Positions 43,352 to 54,725 of a stretch of 64,000 nucleotides of DNA are shown piece by piece. How positions within the stretch are numbered: position 1 is the stretch's first letter; each line of letters opens with the position of its first letter. A program made the position numbers and the translations under genes. Source of the DNA: Kappaphycus alvarezii (lineage: Eukaryota; Rhodophyta; Florideophyceae; Gigartinales; Solieriaceae). The notes beneath the pieces are model-generated. The model worked only from the letters and a program-made list of their open reading frames with translations, was not told the origin of the DNA and searched no databases. The stretch lies in the NCBI GenBank assembly GCA_002205965.3, contig NADL03000076.1, positions 349,373 to 413,372 of the forward strand. The letters run 5' to 3'.

Positions 43352-43680
43352 GGGGAAAGGCTTGGGTTCATTATTTTTGGAAGATATATCCGATCTTTCC
43401 ATCATGTTTATAATTTGGAAATGATTAGAGTGATATGTCTACATTTTTTATTGGGTACAGTTGATCTCTTTGCAGGCTTACATCTTTTGACAGCGGCAGC
43501 GATGTCCAATGCGGCGTGCCTGTTGGCTGGCCTCCAGCCAGTTTTCTAGCGTTTTGACGGCTTCCCGCCAGTCCTTCACATTGTAAGCCTTTACCCACAT
43601 CACGGCATCCCTCAGTTGTCTGGAAAACCATGGGATAGATCGGATATACCTTCCAAGAGTAAAACACCCAAACGTTCCCC
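43352..43680. mobile_element. Inverted pair of the ~50-bp motif around a LINE 3' fragment
   Basis: The motif occurs on the minus strand at 43352-43400 (GGAAAGGCTTGGGTTC, GGAAGATATATCCGATC) and on the plus strand at 43629-43680 (GATCGGATATACCTTCC, AAAACACCCAAACGTT). Between them, 43470-43550 encodes a LINE tail (MSNAACLLAGLQPVF then stop). The arrangement resembles a 330-bp element with inverted ends, but I see no target duplication. Confidence 0.4.
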
Positions 43681-43820
43681 TCCCTCAGGGAACGGCTGAC
43701 CATATTTCTCATGGAATAAAAATACCCCAATTTCCCCCCCTCTTTTGTCCTAAATCCCTTACAGGGTGAAAGAACTGTCCTTACTTCCAAATTTGACCCT
43801 GCTTTCCATTGCACATTCCT

Positions 43821-44162
43821 ATGTTAGTCATGAGCAAATCAACACCCACTTCCCAAATATGAATCTACCAATACTTTTCACCCCACTGCAGGTGGTACCC
43901 TGCGTGTCCACTATAATGGTAGGTGGTGGCACTGGCTTCTTGAATTTCAGTCCATGGCCGCGTCGTGAAACTGAGATGGGGACGTCTATCAATTCTGGGA
44001 AAATGATTGATATGCGCCCTTTAACAGTTCAGAGGATGAGAATCGACCCCTAATTAGGCAGCTAAGATATCACAGAGACCTTTACTCATAAAGGAACAGA
44101 AGTACGAGACCGGACAGCCTGGCGAAGTAGGCGCCTGGTAGCAGTTGTAGTACAATGCTGTA
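43821..44162 (+). repeat. 340-bp dispersed repeat, copy 2
   Basis: Matches 14324-14666 on the same strand over its whole length, with scattered substitutions and small indels. No conserved ORF. It ends near CAGTTGTAGTACAATGCTGTA. Confidence 0.7.
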
Positions 44163-44629
44163 TATTAGGCGCGCGCGTATCGGAACGGATTCTTTTTGTC
44201 GACGTCATACACCGACTTTTAATTTAATATACTACCTCCCTTGTCTAAAATTGCTTGTAGTTCTGGTCTGTCCTCGCCCTCCCTGACCCTTGCTTAATTT
44301 ACCGCGGTCCTCCCCAAATTTATTTCCATTTTATCTAGATAATTTTATACTGTATCTACCCCTCTAAATCGATCCCGAAACAAGCTTTTTCCCCTTTTCG
44401 CTTATCTCTTTCCACAAATTCATTTTTTTGAGAAAAACGGCGCAAATGCACTACTAAAATTCCCTTTTAGCTTTATTTTAGCTATTCAAAGTCTATCGAA
44501 TGCGTTCTCGGGATCCTATTTAAAACCCTTTACTCCAAGTTTCAAACATCCCCAATCAATGTACTCACTACTCTCTCCCCCTACCCATTTAAAACACTCT
44601 CAATTGCCGCTCACTCCCTGAGGCCACAA

Positions 44630-45055
44630 ATGGACAAATTGTGCCCCTCCAAAGTCATTTCTAAAAATCTCTACCCCTGCCCCCTAAACTCCATTTTCCT
44701 ACTCCCTTTCGGCCCTACTGACCGTGATGACTACCTACGCCGACAGACCAAGAAGAAGGTGATCGAATTCGAGCGTCGCTTGATAGTCGAGGATGAGGCG
44801 GAGGAGGCAGGTGAGGGGCAGGAGTAAAAAATAGAGGAAGAAGCAAGGGAGACCTTCGGGGAGTGGGCAGCACCGGAATTGGTCTGTGAGGAGAATGATG
44901 AGGAGGAGGATCTCGAGGAGGATCAAGAGAAGGACGAGGAGGATGAGGGGGTGGAGACATGGAAAGTGTTGGAATGTGGCCGGGGCTGGGCAATATGGAC
45001 CAAGTGGTTCCGACGCTGGAACCGGATGGGGGCATCTTTAGCGGTTTAGATATCT
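44630..45055 (+). pseudogene. Acidic-tract protein, TE-associated, copy 2
   Basis: Begins DKLCPSKVISKNLYPCPLNS, then LLPFGPTDRDDYLRRQTKK, VEDEAEEAGEGQE, stop at 44825-44827. The frame then reopens as a Glu/Asp-rich tract (EENDEEEDLEEDQEKDEEDE) with ECGRGWAIWTKWFRRWNRMG. Homologous to the minus ORF at 14062-13512. Both are followed by the same LTR-like block. Function unknown. Confidence 0.45.
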
Positions 45056-45239
45056 TCCAGAAGTAAATAGAAAGTTATGAGCCGTTCGCAGATATTTGGG
45101 GACTGCTTGGGCAGCATGAGTATTTTAGAGGAACTGTTTGGTCTGGTCTAGAGAATGAGAAATAAGGGGACCAGATCGATTGTTCGTTTCCTGAATATCT
45201 TTTGTTTAGACTATATCATCCACAAAAAGTGTTTCTATG

Positions 45240-45610
45240 CATTTCCTGGTATCTTCTGTAGTTTTGTTCGGACTTTAAGGGTAGCCAAAAGTCTATGCAA
45301 GGTTAATAACTGCTTCCTCATGAAGAGGGAAAGCGATTTGGCAGAAACTTCAAGTCAAGTCCCGAGTAGTAGGAAGTTAAAAGTCAACTTCAGACCCAAG
45401 AAACATTTTTCCTACGCTGGTCACAGAGCATCAGTGGTAGACCCTGTCCCTTCCATACTTGCTTGTAGCCCTCTCAACTTTCTTCCTTATCCACTCCTTT
45501 TTGTTCGTTCAACTATACCACGGTAGCACTTTTTTCGCTTGCAAAACCTCCTTCTTAGGGTAGTTGGTTCTGAGTATCTCTTCTCACGACGATTTACCCC
45601 TATCATTTAG
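45240..45610 (+). repeat. LTR-like block R3 upstream of gag-protease
   Basis: Matches 11620-12060 (plus) and 12960-13410 (minus): TTAAGGGTAGCCAAAAGTCT, GAGTAGTAGGAAGTTAAAAG, CAACTATACCACGGTAGCAC, then TTGGTTCTGAGTATCTC, a possible primer-binding area. Gag begins 90-100 bp downstream at 45694, as expected after a 5' LTR and leader. Confidence 0.6.
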
Positions 45611-45693
45611 TACTCTTTTGGAGGGGGTTGTACCCGAGATATTCGAGCTGTTGAGTATTATGAAACAATTCGGGACGATTTTTTTCTGTAACC

Positions 45694-47570
45694 ATGGATC
45701 TCAACGCTGCTCGTATAGCGTTCACAGAAGGCAGGGCTGAAGACGTTGAGGAGTTTTTCTATACATATGTTATGTTTTGGTGCGTGAGAAGAGCTAGGAA
45801 GGGAAGGCCGCAAGTATCTTCGCCTATCTTTATTGTGACGCAAAGCGCAAATATAAGGCCAAGTTTTACGACGGGTGGTTTCTTAACGGGAATGGGTGTA
45901 GCTTCGGTGAGGTATGTGAGTGGATTTTGAAAGAATATGCTAAGGAGGTAGAGCCAGATGAGATTATTCGTACTGACTTAGAGGCCCGGCTCAACTTCGA
46001 CGATTTTTTAAGCTCATTGGTATACCTGTGTGATCTCTATGAAAAGGATGGGTTCAACGCCCAAGCCAAGCACGAAGTGCTGCGTAAGGTGGCGATAGGG
46101 GATAAGCAGCTCTCTGATTTCCTCCTCATCAAGGGCCCTCACGCTTTTAATGAACTGAAGGTACCATAGTAGAATTCGTCAAAAACTCGGAGACGTTTCA
46201 GTCACTGGGTGAGGTAGCGAGGGAAACCCATACATCGATGTCTATCGTACGTCCTGGAAAGAATTATCAAAGGCCGTCTACTAGTGCGGCGGCATTAGAA
46301 TCTTTCTGGAGCGATATCAACAACTTGGAAGAAAGGTTGGAAACCCGATTCGGTAATCGACTTGAGATGATAAACTCGCAGTTGGAGAGCCTTACTCTTA
46401 CCATTGAAAAGAACCAGCCTGGGGCCCTTCAGGCCGCAGAAGTCTGATCCTACTGCCACAAGCCTGGACACTTTGCAAATAGGTGTCCTGATAATCCACA
46501 TTTAAACACTCGTTGTGGAAAGTGTGGTCGATATGGGCATCATGAAAGTAACTGCTGGTCTAAAGACAACAGAAGAGCAAATTTATCGGACGCGAGGAGC
46601 AAGTCAGGACCAGAGGTGAAAAGTTTACAAAACAGGAAGGATTTAAGGTTGACGGATGCCGGTACTGTATACATCGCTGAAGAAATCAGTCAAGTCACTG
46701 TGACAAAAAGGGATGGGGAAGGGAATATTTTATCGAGAAAACGTAAGCTTTATTATGGAATGCTGGAGCAAATCCCAGCACTCGTACCTCCTCGGACCAA
46801 GAGATCTGATCAAGTTGTTCCAGGAGTGTAAATCACTCCGGCCAAGAAGACGAAAAAGAGAAAGAAAGTTAAGAGTATCCTTAAGAACGTACTAGAGTAT
46901 GTGAAGAAGTACAATTTGGTGGCTGAGCCTGCATCGGCCCCCATTGGGATAAATTTTGGTCAAATTTTGAGGGGTGCCACAGAGGATGCCAGAAAAGAAC
47001 TCAAAAGAATTATCAGGTCTAATAAGTCCGCTAGGGGTAAGAAATTGTTTCTTCAATCGGCCTCGACAGCACCAAGACGTCCTAAGCTAGTACTAGTCAA
47101 AGTATTGGGAATAAAACCCCGAGCTCTTTTCGAATTGGCCGCTGTTCCAAACCTCATTTCAGAAACTTTGGCGCGAGATCTAGGCCTCGAAATTATTCCA
47201 ACTGCTCGAAGAATAACTGCTACGGATGGAACCGTATCAAAATGCATGGGCACTGTGGACAAGGTTTCCGTGTTCTTTGGGGACTCTTAAGATGATGTAG
47301 ACTCTCTTGTCATGCCTGATTTCCATTTCGATGCAATCATTCGTTTCCCTACCATGGAAAGACTACGGACATGCATTGATTTGGGGAGCCAAAGCGTTTT
47401 AGTTCATATAGACGGCAGAACCGTGAAAATGCCCTGGAATCCGACAAAAACATACACTAGGCGGCCTTAAGATAAACGGACAGTGAATATCACTTCTAGC
47501 TATGACAGCGAAGATTACGAACCGACTAAGATTTCAGAAGTGAAAAAAGGTAAGTTCGGGTAGTAATGAA
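45694..47570 (+). pseudogene. LTR-retrotransposon gag and retropepsin, broken
   Basis: Seen: the gag start DLNAARIAFTEGRAEDVEEF at 45694; after a frameshift, VEPDEIIRTDLEARLNFDDF (to a TAG at 46167), then SFWSDINNLEERLETRFGNR (coiled coil) and two CCHC zinc knuckles. The first (SYCHKPGHFANRCPD) begins with TGA exactly where Cys is expected (46444-46446); the second is intact (CGKCGRYGHHESNC, about 46517-46558). Downstream, VLVKVLGIKPRALFELAAVP and NLISETLARDLGLEIIPTAR match a retropepsin, but the active-site DSGA reads ELAA. Then FHFDAIIRFPTMERLRTCID. Known: gag-knuckles-protease is the 5' half of LTR retroelements, here closest to Ty3/gypsy-style proteases by pattern. No RT follows. Non-functional. 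Confidence 0.7.
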
Positions 47571-48089
47571 CATGGCATGGGGTGATTATGTTTCTGGTTT
47601 GAGAACAGATGACGACTGGAATTCTAGGGTAGTTTTGAGACCTGAATGTGTTTCTTTTTGCGAGAATATCGAATCAAAGGACGGTATTCCGAGCATTAAA
47701 GAAGATTACAATTGCAAAGGAAATAAGAATACGTCGAATTCCATATCTAGAGATGTGAGCACGCCGGAAGATGTACTTCAAAATTCGGAAGGTGAGGATC
47801 AAGAAGAAGACCAGCGCCAGATGGCAGAAATTCAAAAAAGGTACAGCAACTTCCCGCCCTCGCCTCAATGAAAATACCCGACATGCTAACATCTTCCGAA
47901 GTAATTGCATGGACCGTTTCAGATCTAAGACAAGCAATGTACCGGTCACTCACTCATTTGAACTTACCGATACTCAACCAATTTACCACAGCGGACGGTT
48001 TCGAGGGGAGGGGAACCCAAGGAATCAAATGCCAGCTGTTGAAAATTGATATCGGGGACCTGTGTAGGGTTATCAGAAGGCGGGGAGAG

Positions 48090-48422
48090 TCAAAGCGACA
48101 ATTTTTGCCCCAGGTCGGTCACTTTGTTGCAGTGTGCAATTGAAGCAGCACCGCCCACTTCTTTTGTAGCTCTTTTTCTGACATAGACCTTGAATGGAGA
48201 GACTACTGGGGCATCGCAGGCGATCGGGTGGGCCACAGTGCCTTCAAGAGCTACTGATGGGTGAACCAGTATGTCGGAAGGTCGCCGGTCAGTGCCGGGC
48301 ACGAGGAGTGGGACCTCGAGCTGGTAATCCAGGCCGGCGCGCACGGGCGATACGGCCGGCGATGACGTTGCGAAGTGAGTTATGACGGTGTTTTCGACCG
48401 AACCCAGACGGGCACAAGTCAA
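48090..48422 (-). pseudogene. LINE-like ORF C-terminal fragment (minus)
   Basis: A 110-codon open minus frame: YQLEVPLLVPGTDRRPSDIL, CDAPVVSPFKVYVRKRATKE, VGGAASIAHCNKVTDLGQKL. Known: the LVPGTxRRPADI...DVTVVSPFQ...A-A...K pattern is that of the post-RT region of LINE-like ORFs. The frame is intact within the fragment, but both ends are missing. Confidence 0.5.
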
Positions 48423-48565
48423 CAGCGTGGTCGCCTAACCTGTCCATTTGGCGTTTAAAGTGCTCGCAGTTTCGAGGAAGCGAGTCGTCGTAAACGGTGC
48501 AGTCCCAAGCAGCGGCGAGGCATTATTTTCCAGTGTACCGCGGATACCTCCGTGTCAGCTGAGGG

Positions 48566-49030
48566 ATGTGCGTAAAGAAAGGCAGCACCGGGGCCTTTGC
48601 GGAGCGCTACACCACGTATACGTTGCCGTACATCTGCGTTCTTGTGTCGGTCCGGGTTCGGAGATCTGTCTCAGTGGTCGTCGCGCCAGTGAACCTTGGC
48701 CAGCACCTCTTGCTGCACAAGTTTGAGGTAGGTTTGGACGTGTGTGTGTACAGCAGCGAAAGGGAGCGGGTCGAAGGAACAAAAGTAGCCTGGGTAGGCC
48801 ATTCCAGGGATTTGCAGCGGGAATTCTCGCATGTGACGGGCGGCTTAGCCGAGAAGGAAATCTTTATCACGGCGTTAGCGGGAGCCGGTGAGCGCTGTGG
48901 AGCGGGTCCCGATATGGGCTCCGTCAGTTTTGAAAAAATTGTGATTTATAAGCTGACTGGCTCTCCTACACCTTCAAATTTCGGTCCTGGTGACATAGTG
49001 GCTAAAAGTAAGCAGCTCCTGATGAAATAG
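48566..49030 (+). CDS. Unrecognised 154-aa protein
   Basis: An open frame from ATG 48566 (MCVKKGSTGAFAERYTTYTL) to TAG 49028-49030. Val-rich strands (VSVRVRRSVSVVVAPVNLGQ) suggest a beta-rich fold, followed by DVCVYSSERERVEGTKVAWV, FSHVTGGLAEKEIFITALAG and SFEKIVIYKLTGSPTPSNFG. GC-rich third positions distinguish it from the surrounding AT-rich relics, which supports coding. The start is uncertain because the upstream part overlaps another open frame. No TE hallmark. I cannot name a family. Confidence 0.45.
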   Translation: MCVKKGSTGAFAERYTTYTLPYICVLVSVRVRRSVSVVVAPVNLGQHLLLHKFEVGLDVCVYSSERERVEGTKVAWVGHSRDLQREFSHVTGGLAEKEIFITALAGAGERCGAGPDMGSVSFEKIVIYKLTGSPTPSNFGPGDIVAKSKQLLMK

Positions 49031-49378
49031 TTGCGGATTCAAATACACCAGGAGCACTTACAAAAAGTTCCCTCTCTAACGAAAGGGTTGACGTCAGTCA
49101 CGTCAGGTGCGTTATAGTAGCCCTTCTTCCAATTCTTGCTTTGCGGTGGTTGTCCCGTCTAGGCCCTGATCGCGATACGGGCTTACAATTGTAAGTCATA
49201 CTACAATAATATGGGGGCAGCAGAGGAAAGCATGCAATCACAGCTGAAATGTGAACACAAAATACACACGAAGTCGATAGAGAAATGAACTTATTGCTCT
49301 ATTTTCTTTTTTTGCTCAAAAAGCAAGCAATGTTAATGGAAAATAAAGATACTACTTGCGAACCCTGGCTGTAAGTCG

Positions 49379-49657
49379 ATGCTGGGCCCCGTTCTGATGG
49401 CAGACAAGGTTTTGTTCACTAAACACCTCAATATTGTAGTCCTTGCACTTTTACTGCTTCTTGCTTGTACAGCGGATTTGACGGCGAGAACGGAGGTGCT
49501 CGAAGTACTTAACGCGACCGAAGCAAGTGACTTGACAATCAAGACAACGAAACGGAGGTTAATTCGGATTCTTGTTCTTCCGTGGCCTTTTCAAGGGCCT
49601 ACTCTTGTGTATTCGATGGTTTACTATACTTTGGATAGAAAAAGAGGCGGATTCTGA
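49379..49657 (+). CDS. Small protein with N-terminal hydrophobic segment, unknown
   Basis: A 92-codon ORF: LGPVLMADKVLFTKHLNIVV, then LALLLLLACTADLTARTEVL, a good signal peptide or membrane anchor (residues about 18-35), followed by a charged tail. It starts 350 bp after the 154-aa ORF. No homologue recognised; it may be a chance ORF. Confidence 0.3.
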   Translation: MLGPVLMADKVLFTKHLNIVVLALLLLLACTADLTARTEVLEVLNATEASDLTIKTTKRRLIRILVLPWPFQGPTLVYSMVYYTLDRKRGGF

Positions 49658-50065
49658 CAGCACTTGAAGCCTTCTCGGTGGAGCCCTCGAATCCGTCGGT
49701 GGGCTTGACGTTTTTGGGCCAGTCGGACGCGACGGCTCCCTCGGGACCGGGGTGGGGAACGAAAACTGATCGATGGGGGTAGGGAAAACGATCGAAAAGG
49801 GGTGCGAGGCTTCAACTGTAACAAGGGGAGGTGCTACCCTAACTGAAAGTGGTCGGCGTAAGACCAGATGTTGGCAGTCGCCGTCGGTGCCTTGGACTCC
49901 TCGGGGCTTAGACTGGCGATCGAAGTTCTCGGAGTCGACGGACGAGGCGGGGTCTTGGGATCTTTTTCCTCGTCGATCGGTACAAATGGCGAGGCGTGCG
50001 GGGACCGACAGTCGGCGAGGTCTTCTGAGTTGTATTCCGACGGCGACGGAGGGCGGCCTTTTTAA
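49624..50065 (-). pseudogene. Ser/Pro-rich protein remnant (minus)
   Basis: A minus frame from about 50060 reads KRPPSPSEYNSEDLADCRSP, HASPFVPIDEEKDPKTPPRP and SIASLSPEESKAPTATANIW with protein-like composition; after a stop (near 49823) it runs on to 49624 (PRTPFRSFSLPPSISFRSPP). Similar in style to the low-complexity N-terminal regions of other minus-strand genes here. Function unknown; several plus-strand ORFs over it look like shadows. Confidence 0.35.
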
Positions 50066-50232
50066 TTCCTGCTGTACGACACTGGGGGTTACCGCTAAGT
50101 GTCAGATTGAAAAAACAAGGCTAGTCTCTGTTTGCAATCGGGCAGCTGAGATAAATCTAGTAGAGATATTATCTAAACAGGCGGATTGGAAAAACGCACA
50201 ATGAGGCACAACTTACTTGCGATGCTACCACG

Positions 50233-50410
50233 ATGTGGGGAGTTAAAGCACATGAGCAGATCTGGGTAGAACTGTGGTTGAAACTTTGGTTGAGGCTGGC
50301 TGGGTTAAGCCGGCCGCTCCAAACCAGGGTTTATGTAGAACTGGAGATAGGTACAAACAAAATTAAAATGCAGTCTAAGAGCAAACCGACGGTGCTCTAG
50401 AATTTAAATT
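50233..50410 (+). repeat. Repeat shared with 7223-7400, left of Harbinger 2
   Basis: Begins TGTGGGGAGTTAAAGCACA, with GTGGTTGAAACTTTGG, CCAGGGTTTATGTAG (about 50321) and CAAACCGACGGTGCTCTAGA, the same order as at 7223. Lies about 0.46 kb upstream of the transposase ATG. Confidence 0.4.
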
Positions 50411-50690
50411 ATATTTACAGATATAAAAATCAAAATAGAGGCGTTTAGGCTGGCAAACCTACCGGTGAGTTACTAATAGATCCGTTTTTGCCGTGAACGG
50501 TCCAATACTCAAGTCGCACTCGACAGGAAACAACCAGTCGCAATGAGCCCAACGTTTACCAATAATGCAAAGCATACAACAGAATGACGCACCTTAAGTG
50601 ATAACCCATCTGAGGTCCTCAACGAAATGCAAAGGAAATCTATGTTCTTGCCTCTGAAATACCGTCCTTTCTTGCTGCGAACACTTTCTC

Positions 50691-51893
50691 GTGATGGTTG
50701 ACCACATTGAGGCAGCGGCTTTACTGAAAGCTAGATCAGCTGCTCTCGCGGCATCAATTGCTGCTGTTGCAGCTATTCAAAAGCCGCAAAAAAAGAACTA
50801 CAAAGGAAGGAAGAAGAGATCACGAAACAGTATTCGAGGAGAAAGCAGTTGGCTTCGTGACTATCTTGGAACCAAACCCATCTACAACCTTCGTAGGTTT
50901 CGACGAAGATTCAGAGTTCCTCGCGGTATGTTTAAAAGATTCATCACGATCTGACTACCCATTTTCCTCTCATTTGGCGTCAGCAGAAAGATGCTGCTGA
51001 TAAACCAGGAACACCCTCCAAAATCAAGGTTCTTGCTTGTTTTCGAGTGTTCGGAACTGGCAGATCATTTGATGATATGAACGATGCCACGAGAATGGGA
51101 CCAGAAAAGTTGCATTTTTATTTCAAGCACTTTTGCAGTTGCATGCTTAAGCTCTACGGACCTTCGATTTTGAATAGGCTTCCCAATTTTTCTGAGTTGC
51201 AACGTATTCAAGAAGGCTACAGTGAGTATAGATTCAGAGGTTGTGTAGGCGCTGTTGATTGTTGCAAAATTGTTTGGAAGAGCTGCCCCCACCAGCCCAA
51301 GGGTCACTATCATAACTCGAAAGAAGGGAAATTAGCAACTATTCAGGTTGAGGCGTGGTGTGATCGCGATCTATACTTGTAGAACTGGTTTGCGGGACGG
51401 TGTGGTACAAACAATGCTCGCAGTTTCTCCTATGTTCATTTCTATTCTGATCGGTACGTATAGATTACGCTTACCAACTGACTATAGGCTCTATGGGTCA
51501 TCACGCGTACGTACCTTGCCATACTTGCTGGTCGATGGAATATATCCTGAATGGACTATGTTTGTCAAGCCGATTCATGACCCTGAGACTTAGGGGGAGC
51601 AGCTGTTTACCTAAATTCAGGAAACTCCTCGAAAGGACATTGAGAGTGCTTTTGGTTTCATACAAGCACGGTTTCAAGTTTTATGCCGTGAGTCTCTCCT
51701 ATGGTTCAAGAATGATATCATTTATATGAGTGGAACATGTGTTATATTGCGTAATAGGTTGGTCAGGATGAATCAAGAAGGTCTTTTTCAGGATGATATC
51801 TCTGAGGAGAGCGAGGTTTTTGATTTGATACAGAACTTTATCATGAGGAGCACGGCCAATCTCTTGAGCGAGGGAATGAGAATGCCGAGCTAG
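50691..51893 (+). pseudogene. PIF/Harbinger transposase (HARBI1-like), element 2
   Basis: Seen: from ATG 50691, an Ala-rich start and a basic region (KKNYKGRKKRSRNSIRGESS), then RRFRRRFRVPRGMFKRFI. After a shift, MFGTGRSFDDMNDATRMGPE (51047), YRFRGCVGAVDCCKIVWKSC (catalytic Asp in GAVDC), PKGHYHNSKEGKLATIQVEA, then YLLVDGIYPEWTMFVKPIHD (second catalytic Asp in LVDGIYPEW). After two in-frame stops, RKDIESAFGFIQARFQVLCR (the ESAFG element with the Glu), CVILRNRLVRM, stop 51891-51893. Known: this is the full DDE_Tnp_4 Harbinger motif series. All three acidic catalytic positions survive, but stops and shifts disable it. A convergent Myb/trihelix ORF follows. Confidence 0.88.
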
Positions 51894-52579
51894 CGGAGAG
51901 CTTGGCTTCCAGGCATCTGAAGAATGGGGAGCAGATATCGACGCCATGCAAATCCGAGAGAGATTTTTGAGGTCGCCTAAGGGTTTTCAAGATCTCCAAT
52001 AAGCCCTGGTTTGCTCTACTCAGCAACGATAACGGCAACAGACACAGACATTTGTTTAGGCCCTTGCACAGTAGAACAAGAAATAAAAGAATATCTAGGA
52101 CTGCGTTTTGCGACAGTGCCTTAAATCTATGCTCTATTGCTTGAAATATGAGCCATATGCCCGCTACTCCTGTAGAAATCAAGAAATGCAGGAGAAAGAA
52201 TCATCTATTGCTTTTTGACTCTTTCCTGTCACAGTAAAGGTGTACAGGAATCCTTTGCACTGACCTGGCGTATTACACCTTCCCGAACCCTGCTTTGCTT
52301 TTTTCTGACCCAAGTATAGACCTGATGAAGCACATTTTTTTTAGTAAAGTATGTGTGATTTCTCTGAGTTTCCGAACTCAAGTCGCTGGTGTGCGGGAGT
52401 CTTATATCGGAATAACACGAGCAAAATAGAAACGGCCATGTAGGAGAGTCCATTAGACGAGTGTTTAGTTTTAGGACTACACTTTGGCTCAAATATCACT
52501 GGCATCACTGAAGGTAGCGATAGGGCTAAGCAAAACTGCTCTGGTGTGCGTTGTTTATCACAAGCTTTGGGGCAAGTTC

Positions 52580-52880
52580 CCTACAATATTGGATAAGAAA
52601 TTGGTGTCTCATTCTGCTTTATCTTCCTTCGAAAACGGAAAAAACTTCCTAGAATGATTTCATTGAGAGCTACTTCATATTTTATTCTACTACTTCTATT
52701 GACCATGTAAACCTTTCTCACCAGTACTTCACTCATTCTCATTGAGAACCTGAGCCCCGCTATCGAATTTTCTATCCTAATCCTGCGGAATAGTTTTTCA
52801 TCACCCTCTGACTCCTCGCGCCCCCTCCTGTTACGCTTTTCCTGCAGTTTCATGCGCCTTGCGGTCATGAAGCCCCTCAT
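52580..52880 (-). CDS. Basic 99-aa ORF beside Harbinger ORF2, unknown
   Basis: Minus ORF RGFMTARRMKLQEKRNRRGR, EESEGDEKLFRRIRIENSI, highly charged. It lies immediately downstream of the Myb-like ORF on the same strand and may be its frame-shifted C-terminal continuation. No independent evidence. Confidence 0.3.
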
Positions 52881-52918
52881 TATCTCCGTGAAGTCCTCAG
52901 ACTCCGCAGGAAAGAGCT

Positions 52919-53971
52919 TTAAAAGACGTAAGTTAGCATTGGTGTTATGCTCCTTCTTTTTCTGTGGACTGAACGAAGCAAGATTTTGTTCCCCTCTTCC
53001 ATGCTTTTCTTGATATTGGCGAGAACAATGCCAAGTTTCTCTTTGTCTGCGCAGGATTTCTCCTCCATTTGCCTCCTCATAACGCCTACTGGACAGGTCT
53101 CATTCTCTTCCTGCACCAATTCGGCCCCAGGACCCCCCGCGGCCATCGCTGCCGTCACATTCTCTTCATGAACAACAATGCTGGACTGATTTAAACACCC
53201 TTGAGCGACCTCGTTACTACTGGCACAGGGAACTTGACCAGTATAATTGCTCACATTGGATCTGAAAGGTGGCGATTTACAGGGTTACTTTGTCTGCCTC
53301 TTTGCGCAGTCGTCCGCAAACTTGTCCTGCCGGCGAAGACAGTCGGGCACAGAGACGAACTTGAAAGGCGGCGCGTATATAAGAAACACATCAGAGCCTT
53401 TGCTCCCCGGCTTCTTCCTGTACTGCTCCTGAGCCAATTCCTCCAGATCGTCCTCATTTGCTCCACAGATGTTCATTGACCGTACTTTCATTCGCGCTGC
53501 AATAAACTGCTGGCCTAAACATTCGTTCCTCTGCCACGTTTTATACAATGAGCTAGCAGTAGGGTCTGTGCTGTACTTTCTCTGGCAGATAGAAACGATC
53601 CTGTTCCAAAAAATAGGCTTGTTCTGATTGCAGCCCTTTCCGACTGCTCAATCCAGCCTTTGCCAGGCCTACTGCTTCTTCCTTCGAAACGCCTTTCCGC
53701 TTCCCCGATTTTTTCCAGCAATCGTTTCCTCCGTTGAGCCACCGCCCTTGTCATGAGATTCCCTCCCTGTGCCGCTCTTACCTCCCCTTTCTCTACTGTT
53801 CGCAGCTGGCGACCGAGACGGAAAATTCTCGGATTGAATCTGGGGTGGTCAACTCTCTGCGCTCTGAGCTAAATTTTCAGTAGCACCCCTGCCATCAAAA
53901 GAATTGCAAAGGCTTTCAGTTTCCAAGTCAAGCCCAGCCAACGAGGAAGACCCGCCAGCAGCAGGCTGCAT
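52919..53971 (-). pseudogene. Myb/trihelix-like ORF2 of Harbinger 2, frame-broken
   Basis: Seen: a start near 53971 (MQPAAGGSSSLAGLDLETES). After shifts, KGVSKEEAVGLAKAGL, GCNQNKPIFWNRIVSICQRK and SLYKTWQRNECLGQQFIAAR, then CGANEDDLEELAQEQYRKKP (53440s) and APPFKFVSVPDCLRRQDKFA. A final open frame (53254-52919) has a coiled-coil end (EEKSCADKEKLGIVLANIKK, SMEEGNKILLRSVHRK). Known: the E-E-x-L...AW...GxNQ...FW.RI...R....L..W..I pattern followed by a distal A-x-x-Y and P-F-x-F-x-x-W/V region is the Myb/trihelix-like partner protein of Harbinger elements (annotated in plants as NAM-associated). It is convergent with the transposase. At least two frameshifts. Confidence 0.7.
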
Positions 53972-54725
53972 TGCTGCAGCGACCAGTGTTTGCCGCACTG
54001 TGTTTTGTTTGAAACAAGTAGAAATCAGCCGAAGTTTGTACTTGGCTTTTTTTATGCGAAAGATGTATGGCCCTGTCAATCTGGAGGTTGCGACTGCGAT
54101 GTGATTCAAGACCTTTTTGCTGGCTCCTTGCTCGGTGCATGACCGTTTTACACTACGAGAATGAGTGCAGGGTTTTATGTCTTCCGAATGGCCAGTTTCG
54201 AAACAAAACGGGCAGACACTTCTCTTTTAAATTCTAGATACGTTATATACTGGCGATGCTTCCCAGTATCAAAAAGGCATCAGAGAAGTACAACGGTTGA
54301 CAGAGGAACAGATGATTCATTTGGCGGTCAGAACGCGCGAACCACCCTGACCGAGGCTTCCGGAGCAAGAATGAAACGTTCAAATATATCGCTTGCGATC
54401 TAATTTGCCGAAACGGAGATTCATTTCGGTTAATTCCAGCCAGCCTGTGCGCTATTTACATATCTATATTGTTCTCAAATAGAAATACATATAGCACTAG
54501 ATCTAAAATTTAGAGCCGAAGTTAGCCGGATAGCGCGACGATAGGTTTGCATTTGGACGACAAAGGCGCTAAAATTCTGCTCAGAAATTGAAATAGCGCA
54601 CTGGTAGATTTGCTCTAACAGTAGCCAATTCAAAGGGTTTCCCGTAAAACAGCTGTGACGGTATCGTAAGTAGCGCTTTCAGAATTGTATCGGCACGAGT
54701 GACACACTATGATAGGATGTAAGAA

